From positions 27,399,056 to 27,463,055 of the forward strand of contig OX940868.1 in the NCBI GenBank assembly GCA_954871525.1: a DNA stretch of 64,000 nucleotides. Direction: 5' to 3'. The notes under the pieces are model-generated. The model was not told where the DNA came from. It was given only the letters and a program-made list of their open reading frames with translations, and made no database searches. Origin of the DNA: Parietaria judaica. Lineage: Eukaryota > Streptophyta > Magnoliopsida > Rosales > Urticaceae. A program made the position numbers and the translations under genes. The stretch's first letter is position 1; every line of letters begins with the position of its first letter. Of the stretch, positions 12,255 to 23,883 are shown piece after piece.

Positions 12255-13690
12255 ATTAAAATTAAGGGTTAATCCCGATAAAAGTATGAATACTTTCAAA
12301 AAATTGACCAATAAGTTCAAATTCTTTTTTTTTCTCGGACAAAGTTATAATTTTTTGGTTTTGTATCCCTATTGGTACCTCCCTAAAAAACATTGTCCTC
12401 CACTGTTACGCATGTCACCATAACAAATTTGTGTCTTCATTTCTGAGGAAAAATAGCCATCAGAAAGTTGGAAGATCAATGACAATAGTAAGATATTGTT
12501 GATGTAGAAATTCGTCGTTTTATCAAATACGACATGTCGTACGAGTTATGAATTAATTAAATTTGTAATATGATATATTAGAGGTTTTAAAGAATATACA
12601 ATATTAAAATAAGCCCATTTACGAAGCCCAAATGCCCATTAAGGCAACTAGTAATCGTAAAGCCCACAAATATAAGTTATCCGACTAAAATCCCAAAAGC
12701 TCCCCGTCGTCATCAGAGAAGAGGAAGGGCAGAATCGTCACAACCCCTATCCGGCTTCACCAATTCAAACTGGACGAGAGACTAGGAGCATAAAGTCAAA
12801 TTCTTAACGGCTATATTCAGCCAAGGGTCCGGCTCGGCGTAAAGTACGCAATCGTAGTACGTGTCTGTTGGACAATCAATCAGCCCGGTCAGCTCGGAGA
12901 GATGACTTTAAGATTCCAGGAAGTCCAACGGGAAGAATAAAAGACTATAAATATCAACTTTATATGAAGAACCACACATGCATATTTCGAGAGAGAATAT
13001 ATATTGAGAACTTTCTATTCGGCTTTGTGCTGTGTTGAGAGCTCTTTCTTTGTTTTTTCTTTATCTCTTCTCTTATCTTCGTTCTTTCTCTTTTGACATG
13101 ATTGTTGTCTGGTAGCTATTTGTCTATGTTTCTTATTGCAATAAACTAACAGAGGACGTAGTCAACAACCGCCTTTGGACGAACATCTCTAAAAAATCTC
13201 TCGTCTCATTTATTTGCTTTTAAATACATACATATATATAGAGAAAGAGAGAGAGTTTGAGAGTTTGCAACGCGAAGGATCAAATTCCAACAAAGCAGTT
13301 TTTAATATCATATATCCACAAATTACCCTGACTGATTGGGGTGGAAAACTAGGTCAACAAATATGTACTTAAACGGGAGCACAATTGCTTTTTCAAGTCC
13401 CGGAAACTGCATGACTTATGGTTCGAAGAGAAATGAGGAGACAAAACTAGAGAATTGAAACTTTTTCCAGAAAAAAATTGGAATACAAAACTAAATTTTG
13501 ACGTGGCGTGAGTAACGGTGGAGGAAGAAAATATTGACATAAGTACCAATAAGGATGTCTTAGAGGTACCAATAAGTATACAAAACCAAAGAATTAAAAC
13601 TTTGTCCGAGTAAATTTTTTTTTTATAAAACCTACTAGTACATTTATTAACAGTATTAGAACTTTTATCGCAATTCACGCTAAAATTAAT
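12255..13690. repeat. Foldback element split by a solo LTR
   Basis: The left arm (about 12255-12450) contains 'ctcggacaaagttataat' and 'ccctattggtacctcc'. The right arm (about 13500-13690) contains the inverse ('aattaaaactttgtccgag', 'ggtaccaataagtatac'). The two arms are separated by an LTR-like insertion. Outer ends are approximate. Confidence 0.6.
12497..13359 (+). mobile_element. Solo LTR inside a foldback element
   Basis: An 863-bp segment beginning TGTTGA and ending TCAACA, a perfect 6-bp inverted terminus in TG...CA form. A TATA-like 'ctataaatatc' occurs near 12945, followed by a pyrimidine-rich stretch. The flanks are 'gatat' (12492-12496) and 'aatat' (13360-13364), matching at four of five bases as an aged target duplication would. 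No internal retrotransposon domains are present, so it is read as a solo LTR. Superfamily is unknown. Confidence 0.65.
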
Positions 13691-13799
13691 TATCTCAAAT
13701 ATTAAAATATCTTATCAACAAAATACGTGAATATGTCTTTCATGCATCATTTTTAAGCGTAGCAATTTTTTGGGAGAAGGTTTTTAACATTTGTTGGGC

Positions 13800-14310
13800 G
13801 CATTGTTAGGATTGTGTATATCGGCCTAGGGTACCGAAGCCCTCCCGATCATGGCTGCTCACGTGTGATCTCGCCACGTACGAACTGACCACGCAATCAA
13901 AAGATTATATGTCTCTTCATGTCTAAACCTATAAATATAGAACCAGAACCACTCGGAATCTAATTTTGTTTCTGATTACAAATCAGAATTCAGAATTCTG
14001 TTTCTGGAGTAAAATCAGAATCAGAAATTCTAGTTTTGTTTTTAAATCAGAAACCAGAGTTATGGTTCTATTTTGTAATCAGAATCATTTTTTGATGCTA
14101 ACAATAGAGTAGAAGATCCAACGGTCAAGATCCAATGGTCGAGATTTTAAGATCAAAATAATAAACAAATAAAGATTCAGAATTTCTAGTTCTGAAAAAA
14201 ATTCAAAATCATAAATTCTGAAAAGAAAAAAAAATCAGAACCAAAATATTATGGTTCTGATTATAAAATAGAATGATTCTGATTTTATACCGAATTCACA
14301 GCATGTCTTC
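13800..14310. repeat. Self-complementary repeat next to LTR-like sequence
   Basis: Positions 13940-14310 consist of alternating 'agaatcagaa' and 'ttctgattt' words and fold back on themselves. The preceding 13806-13935 begins TGTTAGGATT and has a TATA-like 'cctataaatatag', resembling the start of an LTR. The limits are uncertain. Confidence 0.4.
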
Positions 14311-15031
14311 ATCAATACATAGTTTGGTTTATTAATAATCGAGATTTGACATTACAGTTCAAACTCAATATGATTTTTATCGTTTGAAGGTCGACAATTA
14401 CAATTGTAATTCAAGATTATTGACTGGCCGAGGGACTATTGAAGGATTGAAGATCACGCATTTGAAGAAGCACACTTTTATTCTACCTCAAATTCCTCAA
14501 CAAAGTTGTTAAAAGTCAAATTATAATAAATAAAAGGTTTGTTATTGAAGATTCTCTCTATTTTTTAAATTAACATAAAACATTTGCTTGGGTGACAAAA
14601 ACAACATTAATATTATTTCGATGAACTAGGAGGTCTCTACAAGCTATATAGTATTGGGCCCACGCTCGGCTCATAAGGTCCGATCAGAGGCCAGGCCCAT
14701 GTACAGGCTCAAGCCCCTTTTCTCCACATGCGGCCCAAAGAGCGGCAACACGGAATGAAACATGTACGGAAAAGAGAAGTCAACAATTCGATTAAATGCA
14801 CAACTATAATATGATTCGTAAAGTATCTCATATATGTGATTAGGGGTGTGTATGGTTTGGATTGAGTCTACCCGAGCCAAAAAACATAACCCGGCCTGAT
14901 AAGGACTTACATGTAAAACAAAGTCACAGCTCCTCACAAGACAGTAGACACCCATACATTCCATCAAGACTACAAATTTGTACTCTTATGAGCCCACCCC
15001 AATTGAGCAGAGGAGTTTCCTCATTTGTTCT

Positions 15032-15078
<47 letters not shown>

Positions 15079-15863
15079 TTTAGTGGGAAGCCTCTTCTCG
15101 GTTTCCTTCTGGCATGCAAAGGCTGATATATCATCGAAAGCTTAATGTAATCTTATTAGAGGAGAAAAAAGATGTGGGGGTCTTGAAATTATTTTTTTAT
15201 TTTTATTTTTTATCGATCGCAAGAGTATATGCTCAATTAATGACTACCTGATTTAAAGTTAGAGATACGATAATTTATACGTCAAATCTAAGAGCCATTG
15301 ACAAAAATATTAGGCCTTAAAAGCCATTCGTACAGGAATCGGATAAAATTTAAGGCCAACATGTATGTGAAAGCCATTGATTTGGTGTGGAATTGTGTGT
15401 ACGTAACATTTAGAAAATAAATAAATAACTTGTAGACAATACTACATATAACTAAATAAATTAATAGAAAATTTACTTACAAGTTTTATTTGAATATATA
15501 CAAGCCTAAATATTTGAGTAGCGCGGTCCTGGGGTGACATTAGCCACCCCCAAAAAATGGCAATTAAGGTTTAGTTTTGAATTTTCTCAACGATGGATAT
15601 TTACTTCAAAATAGTAAATTTTAAGGAGCATATTTATTTAGTCCTTTTAAATTATAAAGTCATGAGTTGTACTTTTATCTTTTCTTCTCAAAAGTTGACA
15701 AAAGTAGAAAGCGATCTAAGTGATTCTGTATTAATGGCCTCTCAGTGAACATAAGTAATTGATCTCTTTTGTCCAAGAGTGGACGTTGCCATGAAATTTC
15801 AAGGAAAGAGTGAACTCTCTCAATTTGGCTTCATATAATAATATTACGTACAATCAAAATGCA
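14311..15863. other. Intergenic, upstream of the first EF-hand gene
   Basis: AT-rich DNA with a (TA)n tract at 15035-15075. No gene or bounded element was recognised. Confidence 0.5.
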
Positions 15864-15871
15864 CTATATAA
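15864..15871 (+). promoter_or_regulatory. TATA box of the first PBP1-like gene
   Basis: The sequence CTATATAA lies about 80 bases before the chosen ATG, a normal distance for a plant TATA box. It supports the start at 15950 rather than the ATG at 15890, which would leave almost no leader. Confidence 0.6.
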
Positions 15872-15949
15872 ACCCTTGTACCTTCTTGTTTGTTCACACA
15901 ATTGGAGCACTTAAATCCGTATTCCTTTTATCCCTTCTTTTCTATCGTG

Positions 15950-16270
15950 ATGGAGTCGAGAAACGGCGTAGTTTTCGAGGACTTCTTCCCGAAAATGGTG
16001 GAGAAGCTAGGCGCAGAGGGGTTCATGAAGGAGCTGAGCAACGGATTCCACTTGTTGATGGACATAGATAAAGGTTTCATCACGTTCGAGAGCCTCAAGA
16101 AAAACTCGGCGTTACTTGGGCTGCAAGACATGAGCGACGCCGAGCTGATGTGCATGCTGAAAGAGGGTGACACCGACGGGGACAATGCTCTCAGCGAGAT
16201 GGAGTTTTGTACGCTAATGTTTAGGCTGAGCCCTCCTCTTATGGAGGCCTCCAAGGAGATCTTTAAGTAG
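15950..16270 (+). CDS. PBP1: PBP1/KIC-type small EF-hand calcium-binding protein, copy 1
   Basis: An intronless gene for 106 residues, typical of the PINOID-binding protein 1 (PBP1/KRP1) and KIC family, which are single-EF-hand calcium sensors. The N-terminal FEDFFPKMVEKLGAEGF and the MEFCTLMFRLSP block after the loop are family hallmarks. The functional-looking loop is D74-T-D-G-D-N-A-L-S-E-M-E85; the N-terminal hand (about 38-49, DIDKGFITFESL) lacks most ligands. Position 6 of the loop is Asn, where Gly is usual. In Arabidopsis such proteins bind the kinase PINOID (PBP1) or the kinesin KCBP (KIC); the partner here is inferred only. A paralogue lies 3.3 kb downstream on the same strand. Confidence 0.9.
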   Translation: MESRNGVVFEDFFPKMVEKLGAEGFMKELSNGFHLLMDIDKGFITFESLKKNSALLGLQDMSDAELMCMLKEGDTDGDNALSEMEFCTLMFRLSPPLMEASKEIFK

Positions 16271-18285
16271 AAGCACCAAAGTCTTACTTTTTCAAATGTT
16301 CAAGGTATTTTATTGTTGAATTCAACTTTTAAGTACTTCCTAGTCTCTCCACTTTTTGGGCAAAATCAGACTGCTCGCCACCTTGTTTCTTGAACAAATT
16401 CTATTTTAAATTTCAATATAAATAACCTCAAAAGTCAAAAGTGTTCCTCTCTAATTTAAATTGTCTTTTCGGTTAGAGGAGAAATATATAGAGCGTTTTT
16501 CTCTGTCAATATTTTGAAAGCACTTTTCATGTCAAGTGATGCACTTTCATTGTTTGGGCATACACTAATTGCATCTCTTTTAACTACGTTATTTTTGTCG
16601 TATGTAATTAACATGGGACTATTTCTCTGCACCTTAATTCTCCATCCTTTCTATTTATGTTTTACTAGTGGATAGACACGCGCAAGGACAAAAAAAAATA
16701 TTGCCAATAAAATTTTAATGAAAAATATTAGTAAATTTGTTTTATATTTTTTATTATTGTAATAAAAAAAAATTACATCGACTCAACTAACACTACTAGT
16801 CGGACCAAGTAGTTGTTAAGAGTTGATTTTGCTTATTCTATCGCTCCAAGAAAGTCTGTAATGTGAGAACTGCTAACTCGTCTGTTCTTTTTTTTCTGTC
16901 CGCCGTAGAAAAAGGCTGTTCTAAAAAGACTCATCCGGTTCCGCATCTACATTTTTTGAAGAAAAAAAAAGGGCTTCCACAAGTTATAAATTACTCGACC
17001 AACCCTTTTAACCAACCAAATCCCTCATATCAATCATCATAAAGCCCTCAAATCATGATTTTTGATTTGGTAGCAAAAAAAATCGACCATTAGACGTTTA
17101 CTAGCACTCTTGACATACAAAAACTATTGAGACTACGTGGTCCTGCGTTATGAATTGAGGATTAATAATTGTTGTTCAAAGGATGAGTCATCTAGGATCG
17201 TTCTTAAGAAGAAGCAACACACTGCTTCATTGAAGTTGGATCACCAAAACCCACTTCTTCATTGAAGTTGAATCACCAACAATACTTATTATTCTTGAAG
17301 AAGATTCAAACTCTTTAGTTTTTATCTTTTGTGGAACTCTTCAAGTATCATCCATATCCATGTATTGTTTGTAAATAATTTTTAATGGAATAAAATGTCT
17401 CGGTCAATGTCTTGCAGAGTAAGTTACCCCTTTGGAGTTTCCGAAACAATGTTAACAAATATCGCGTATTCAACACTCATGTACAAATGCACAACATTTG
17501 CTATTAATACTATGAATCTATGCTTGTTTAATCAATTCTTGGAACATTTTTTTACACATTCTATCATATGTGGGAATAAATAATTATAATCCTAATATAA
17601 CCTACCAAGATGCAATATTTCCAATCCCGCTATGTGATCCATCAAGTTTTGACTATGATTTAAATAATATTTCCGCAATTGATTTACCAGAAAGTTGAGA
17701 AAATTGACTTTATATTATTTATTATTTAGTGGAAATATTTAGGTCACTTTTAAATAGGATTTTGTTTAAGAAATTGTATTTGATTTTTTTTTCACTACAA
17801 AAAGAACTTAAATACCGGTGGCTTGCACACTTAACTACATCTTTAAGTAATTTACTGCTGCAATTCTTAACGAAAATATCAAATTCACTTTAACTAATGT
17901 GTGTGTCTACTAATACTAATGCTCAACGCTATTTAATTCGGAGTATACCTTTCACATTAGATATGTGTGTGCATTAGTTTATTATAACAATCTTCACAAG
18001 CTATAGCAATCTTCACAAGTATTCCACGCTGTACATTTGATTTCGAGTGTTCTTTTTGAAAATAACTCTTGTCTCAAATTAAGAAATGATTTTATTCCCC
18101 AATAAGTAATCGTATACGTATAAGTGTTGGTTTAGTTGAACCAACCTCATTCAAACATCTCTCAGCAGCTTGGTCAAATACAAAAAGTTCAAAGGTTCCT
18201 CGGATTCTACAAGTACAAAGTTGGCACGAAGATCGCCAATTCACTATAAATTAAGATCATCTAAATTTTTAATATTATTTAGTAT
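16271..18285. other. Intergenic between the first PBP1-like gene and a solo LTR
   Basis: AT-rich. Near 17795 the words CACTACAAAAAGAACTTAAATA resemble the end of a CACTA transposon, but no partner end was found. Other open frames here look random. Confidence 0.4.
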
Positions 18286-18932
18286 TGTTGGATTTGTCGA
18301 TGATTTAATCTCAATCCCGAGGAAGAAAAAAAAACGGGATTTCGTCGATATACTGACCTAGATTATAATCGAAAATCAAAGTAAGAGTTTTAGACATTTT
18401 ACCAAACTTTTGGTACTTTTGCCAACTCTGTTGATTTGGCCGATTTCACCGCGGCATGCTTCCGATCAATGCCGTGTTTTCTAGATTGTAGTTGCACAAG
18501 TGCAGAACTCTATCTTGTCCACCACGTCGCATCGGGAACGTCGAATGACTGGGAAATCGGGGATTCGGACTACGAGATCCTTCACTGCGATTAGACGACG
18601 AACCAATTCGGAGCACCGGGCGGAAGTCGAACTCGAGCTAGGGCTAGAGAGAGAATTCGACTTCTAGGGTTTGGGGTAATTGTGAAGTGTAGTGTAATTA
18701 TGAGCTTAAGTGTGGTATTTATATAACACACGTTAAATGACCTAATGGGCTTGGCCGCTCGGGCCCATTAAGAATGGACCAAGCCCATTAGGTCATTAGT
18801 TAACTAATTCATAACTAATTAACCATTAATAGTTAATGACTCGGGTCCTGAGTGGGCCCGCTACCCTTTATTGTGATCGGGTCGGACCCGAAAGCCCAAT
18901 GGGCCTAAATCCCGATTCGGACATTTCCTACA
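18286..18932 (-). mobile_element. Solo LTR, minus orientation (family shared with 23278-23878)
   Basis: Read on the minus strand it starts TGTAGGAAATGTCCGAAT and ends AAATCCAACA; the plus strand begins TGTTGG at 18286. Flanks 'agtat' and 'aatat' match at four of five bases. On the minus strand a TATA-like stretch occurs near 18716-18726. Its 3' half aligns by eye with the LTR at 23278-23878 (shared 'agtttggtaa', 'gggttgagat...aaatca' and the CCAACA end). No internal coding domains are present. Confidence 0.75.
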
Positions 18933-19492
18933 AATATTATAAACATATATATTAGAATTTAGGGTTGGCCATTCCCAGACCCTGGGCGGGTTTGTGTTTC
19001 CGGCCCGTTCTAAAACAACCCAAGGGCTGGCACCTCGTGCCATCCCCGCAGCGAGTGGGGGTTGCCAATGCCCGCGTCAAACAAAAGGGCGGGAGGGGAT
19101 GCGTGCATGTCCCATATGGAGAAGACTAGATATATTCAAAATTAAGAGTAAAAAAATAAACAACTTAATTTGTTTTTCACGTAAGGAAAGTGCTTGCCAT
19201 GATCATGATCGAGTACCTACCTTCCCATGCAACTTCGTGGGAAGATGACTAATCTCAAGACCTGAAATGGGTTCGAGTTTAAACACAAATACATGTAAAT
19301 ACAGCTAGCAAAATGATTAAAAATTTCCCTAACTAACTCTTCAAAGACCTCTTCTTCATGAAGCAATGTGTTTCCTTTTGCGTGATTATTTCTTCGTACC
19401 TTTGTTCTCTTCCCATCCTCTTCAGTTTGAAAGCCTCTCCCTTGAAATTTCCACGAAATTATATCTTCCTAAACATCATTAAAATCCATGTC
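18933..19492. other. Upstream region of the second PBP1-like gene
   Basis: Contains a GC-richer patch near 18970-19100 of unknown origin and otherwise AT-rich promoter-like DNA. Confidence 0.45.
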
Positions 19493-19500
19493 TTATATAA
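19493..19500 (+). promoter_or_regulatory. TATA box of the second PBP1-like gene
   Basis: TTATATAA lies about 75 bases before the ATG at 19572, the same spacing as in the paralogue. Confidence 0.6.
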
Positions 19501-19571
19501 CACATCCTCACCAATCGGTCTATACACCACAAACAAACACACTCGTTTCCCCATATTCTTCTTGAGCTTAC

Positions 19572-19919
19572 ATGGCGTGTCAAAACGGCACCTCCTTCGA
19601 AGACTACTTCCCCATGATGGTGGAGCGGTTGGGTGCGGACGGGTTCGTGAAGGAGCTGTGCAACGGGTTCAGATTGCTGATGGATGAAGAGAAGCGTGTG
19701 ATCACGTTCGAGAGCTTAAAGAGAAGCGCCCACTTGCTCGGGCTGCACGGCACCAGCGACGAGGAAATAGCGTGCATGCTCCGAGAAGGCGACTTGAACG
19801 GAAACGGAAGCTTGAACGAGATGGAGTTCTGCACGCTCATGTTCAGGCTGAGCCCTGATTTGATGCGAAACTCGACGGAGCTGTTAGAAGAAGCTTTGAT
19901 CGATGACATGATTAAGTGA
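19572..19919 (+). CDS. PBP1: PBP1/KIC-type small EF-hand calcium-binding protein, copy 2
   Basis: An intronless gene for 115 residues, clearly a paralogue of the gene at 15950: FEDYFPMMVERLGADGF, ITFESLK, LLGL and MEFCTLMFRLSP are shared, with the same spacing throughout. The EF-hand loop D74-L-N-G-N-G-S-L-N-E-M-E85 is canonical, including Gly at position 6. It has a longer acidic C-terminal helix (STELLEEALIDDMIK) that copy 1 lacks. By family it would be a cytosolic calcium sensor that binds a kinase or kinesin, possibly in auxin or cytoskeletal signalling; this is inference. The two copies suggest a tandem duplication, later separated by a solo LTR. Confidence 0.92.
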   Translation: MACQNGTSFEDYFPMMVERLGADGFVKELCNGFRLLMDEEKRVITFESLKRSAHLLGLHGTSDEEIACMLREGDLNGNGSLNEMEFCTLMFRLSPDLMRNSTELLEEALIDDMIK

Positions 19920-20530
19920 TGATCGTATGTTATTTCGTTGACCTTGTTGTCATTGATGATGTCTCTCTCGTACGTGTTGTGTGATATCATTTTGGTTTTG
20001 TTATTCAACCTTCTATAATAATATTATTTATTTTACCACAGGAAATATGATTTCTTTTTTAAGATGAGTTAGTGGCTTAAAAATCTCCATGATAATTTTT
20101 AATTTCAAGTAATAAGAAAAAATTATATTATATAATTTTTACTCATTTTAATCCTTATAATTTTTTTGATCACTGTAAGTCCTTATTATAATATTTTAGC
20201 AAATTAACCTCTAAAATTTTGTTAAATTACCAAATTATCAACTCGTAAGATGTTATAAATTATTTACTTGTCAAGTCTCAAATACTATTATATTTAATAT
20301 AATTATTGAAATAAATAACATAAGGCGTTTGCTATTAGAAACAAAAAATTAGTATTCCATAACATAATTTTTGTATCGATTTTTCGTCGGGGAATATCTT
20401 GTTTTATAGTGTGATAAATAAACGCAACTTTGACATGATAAACCAAAGGCGGACATCGAATGCACATAAATTTTAGGTAGTTCGGCCTGTAAAAGGGGCC
20501 GTACCTATCAACTTTGCTTATATATTCATG
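19920..20530. other. Intergenic after the second PBP1-like gene
   Basis: AT-rich 3' flank. No gene or bounded element was seen. Confidence 0.5.
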
Positions 20531-21128
20531 TAGGGGTGAAACTGGGTCCAAAACCCAAAATATTTTTTCAAAGCCAAATCCAGATTTTGGGGTCCATAAA
20601 ATCAAAGCGCGAACCTAGTTTCAAAATTTTAGAGCCCGCATTTTTCGGTTTCGGGTTGAAACCTGACTTCTTAACCAAAACTCGAATTTAAGACCCGGAT
20701 CTGGATTTAATTCAAATAAAAACTTAAATATTGTTACTGTGGAAAAATATTTTTCATACCAAATCTTCTACTAAATTAATGCTTTAAATTACAAAATACT
20801 AAAGAAAAAGTTAAAAGATAAGTTATAAAAAAGAAGAGAAAAACCATGTAAACGAGAAATTTATCTAAAAATAAAAATACATTAAAAATCGAGTTTGAGT
20901 ATCCTATAATCCTGGTTTTGAATTTCTTAACCTCTAAACCCGGATCTGGTTATAATTAGGATAAAGTATTTGAAAAATTAGCTCCGGTTTAAACCAGTTT
21001 TGTTCCGGATAATGATTTTTTAAGAGAGGATCTGGTCCAAATGCGGTTTGAACCTTTTTTATTGACACTAAAAATTTAAACCAACTCCCCAAAGGCTAAC
21101 CGTAGTTCCGCCTACGGACTCGTCCCTA
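20531..21128. mobile_element. hAT-like non-autonomous element
   Basis: Starts TAGGGGTGAAACTGGG and ends GACTCGTCCCTA. Internal repeats of 'aacccggatctgg' and similar words on both strands resemble the organisation of the element in the TBL pseudogene. The flanks share only 'catg', so the target duplication is not convincing. Confidence 0.5.
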
Positions 21129-21296
21129 CATGAAGGGCAGAATGAAGTCTAGAACTGTGGTTTGGGACGATGTCAAGGAAGCGACATAACTTATTAATGA
21201 CTTGCAAAATTTATATACATATCTTGGGTTTTGGAAAGAACATAAAAGCGCAACTAATTAATGACTTGCAAAATAAAAACTAAAAAGAAGAAGGTG

Positions 21297-21410
21297 GCTC
21301 CAAGATGAAAGTCAAAGTCGTCAAGAAGACAGTTGAAAGGAGCAAAATGAAATGCTTCTACTGCAAAGAAAAAGGACATTGAAAAAGTACTGTCCTAAGT
21401 TATGCTCCTT
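21297..21410 (+). pseudogene. Copia gag zinc-knuckle remnant
   Basis: A short stretch translating as KMKCFYCKEKGH followed by KKYCP, the CX2CX4HX4C nucleocapsid zinc knuckle of Ty1/copia gag, with a one-base deletion right after the histidine. No other gag or pol sequence is recognised around it, so it is an isolated fragment. Confidence 0.65.
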
Positions 21411-21879
21411 TGAAGAAACCGGTGATGTTTTAATTTTGAGGGTCTCACCTTTTAATGAATGTAGGACTCAAAATGAAATTAACATTGAAATCTTCTTTCT
21501 TTCTTTTTTTTCTTAGCTTCACATGAAACTAGACGAAGGCTAATACCCGAAAGTCAGAGAAAGACGGTGGCGCTATTTTACAAGAATTCAGCGGGAAATC
21601 TTCTTTTGGGTAAAAAACACATTCCGCATTGCAAATCATGAGTCTTGCTCGGAAGGCCATTTCCACTCAAAATACACTAAACAATGACGTTTGTGACACT
21701 TCATTAAGGTGGGAAAAGAAAAAAAAAGAGTTAGAAGGAGAGATAGGAGGAGAAATAAGAGTTTTAGAGGGTTTGATAGAGAAAGAAAGGAAAATGATAA
21801 AATTAAATGAAAGGAAAACGCGGAGTTAAGTAAAAATAAAACACAAAAGCTCGCACAATGATTTTGCAAAAAAAAATCG

Positions 21880-22061
21880 TACAAATGTCCTTGTAATTTG
21901 TCCCTTTTTTTAAACTATTGTACAAATATCCATGTTTGTTTCGCACAACAATTTTCTTTTTCCAAACAATCATGCTAAGTTCCGGATTTCGACTAGTTTG
22001 TACTATGACTTTAGGACCGTGGTGCAAAATGCACGGTACAATCTCATATTTGTAGTAGTGT
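21880..22061 (-). mobile_element. Possible CACTA transposon terminus
   Basis: The segment ends TTTGTAGTAGTG at 22061, i.e. CACTACTACAAA on the minus strand, a typical CACTA end. Subterminal DNA has short repeats ('gtacaaatgtcc', 'gtacaaatatcc'). No opposite terminus was found. Confidence 0.4.
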
Positions 22062-22366
22062 AAACTGTAAATTCTAAAACTTTAAAGCTAAAAAGTAAAT
22101 AAATAAAAGAAAATTACACATAATATTTAAAATTGCATTACTATCAATAGAGTATCTTTGGCTGTCCCCTTCAACGTGAAAGGCTTGTAAATATCGTAGA
22201 TATTTTTTTCTCCTTCTCGGGAACAATGTGGCCGTGGCTTGATAAGTGTCTTATTATTCTCTATACAATAAAGATCGAATAATTATAAGATCACCTTTGT
22301 GGCTGTCACTCGCTCGAACAGATCAAGTGATCAACAGCTTTTATTAGGCCAACAGAATCCAAAAAC

Positions 22367-22404
<38 letters not shown>

Positions 22405-22809
22405 TATCTCACTTCTCATGGTTGTGGAATTCTCAAAGATATACACCAACTCCATATTTAAGTGTATATATATATATATATATGCTCAACAACTTGTCAC
22501 CACAAGAACCACCCTCGTTTTATTCTTATATTTATAACCTTCCATTGCTTCTTCATTTTATTTTTTTATAACTAATTTAGGAGATTTAGGTCCATGCGAT
22601 CACGGAATTTTTCGTTTAATTTAAACTATGTGAATACTCATAATTTTTGTGTTTTTTTTTTTACGTTAATCTTAATAGAAAACTCATGACTTGTGACATA
22701 GACATACCGTAGGATGCTCCTATAATTAGAATTAAATAATTAAATCAAACTATATTATTTAAGTATAGAGAATATGTGATGTAGACTTACTCAGCCAGAC
22801 ACACACATA

Positions 22810-22846
<37 letters not shown>

Positions 22847-23277
22847 CAATGTCATCTGGTCTTTCTATATTGATTTGATCAATAATTCAAATAAACAAAG
22901 AAGACAACTAACTACTAGTGGTCATTAAAAATTAAATTTTGAATGAAATTGATTCAATTCAAACAAACAATAGTTGCAACTAAACTGCGATTTAAAGACC
23001 AGAAACGCCCCGAGAAATGTGCTTTTGTTAACATACGAAATTAAAATATAATTAACTTAACTTTCCTAATAATCAAATTGCATTAAAATAATAATCCATG
23101 ATTAACCGTAGTGATTGCACGTGCGGTTGTCCAAGAAGTCAGGCCCATCTTCTTTCCATCTTCACGCTCTAATGCCATATTCTAATCTTCTTTTGGAGGT
23201 GAAAATATTTTATGTTATATTTTTTGTTAGGGATGCGTTGATCAAATTTTTAGTATAATGTTCACTCGTACTTAAAA
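22062..23277. other. Intergenic with several microsatellites
   Basis: Contains an AAT tract at 22366-22401 and AT tracts near 22460-22482 and 22813-22845. No gene was recognised. Confidence 0.5.
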
Positions 23278-23878
23278 TGCAGGAAAAGCCCGAATCGAGA
23301 TTTGAATCTGCTGGGGAATGAGTGATGGCAAATTTTTAGTATAATGTTCACTCGTAATAATTATGAGGTATTAGTTAATTGTAAGAATTAATTAATAATG
23401 ACTTAATGGGCTTAGGCCCACTTAACGGGCCCAAAAGTCAATTAGATCATTAACTCATGTGAGCAATTTAAGCCTCTCTGCACCTTATAATTTGCCATCA
23501 CTCATTCCCAGAGCCAAGAAAAATAATTGCCACCTCTAGAAACCCTAGGCGCAATTTTCCCTCCAATGTGTTCTAGTTCGGTTCATCGTCCAATCACCGT
23601 GAAGGACCTAGCAGTCTGAATCCGTGATTTCCGGTCAAACATTGATGTTTCCGCAGCGAGGATGGACAATCTAGAGGCTCGACACTTGTGGAGCTACGAT
23701 CCAAACCCGGCCCAGAAATCACGCACGCATTTCGAGAAGAAAATTGGCTAAGTACCATAAGTTTGGTAATGTGTAGGAACCCTAAACTTTAATTTCGAAT
23801 ATAGTCTAGATCATTAATTCAATGATATCCCGTGTTTTTCGCCTCAGGGTTGAGATAAAATCAGCGAAAAACCCAACA
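23278..23878 (+). mobile_element. Solo LTR with perfect TAAAA target duplication
   Basis: A 601-bp segment from TGCAGGAAAAGCCCGAATC to AAAAACCCAACA, flanked on both sides by TAAAA (23273-23277 and 23879-23883). It shares its start, middle and end with the LTR at 18286-18932, which lies in the other orientation. Positions about 23310-23356 contain a patch copied from elsewhere in and around the element (see findings). No internal domains are present. Confidence 0.8.
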
Positions 23879-23883
23879 TAAAA

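Noticed and set aside
13938..14310. Candidate microRNA precursor
   Set aside because: The hairpin is built of repeated low-complexity words typical of a foldback transposon, not a single defined duplex.
15035..15075. Possible repeat array of the CRISPR kind
   Set aside because: It is a simple TA dinucleotide tract, as are similar tracts elsewhere; no spacer structure exists.
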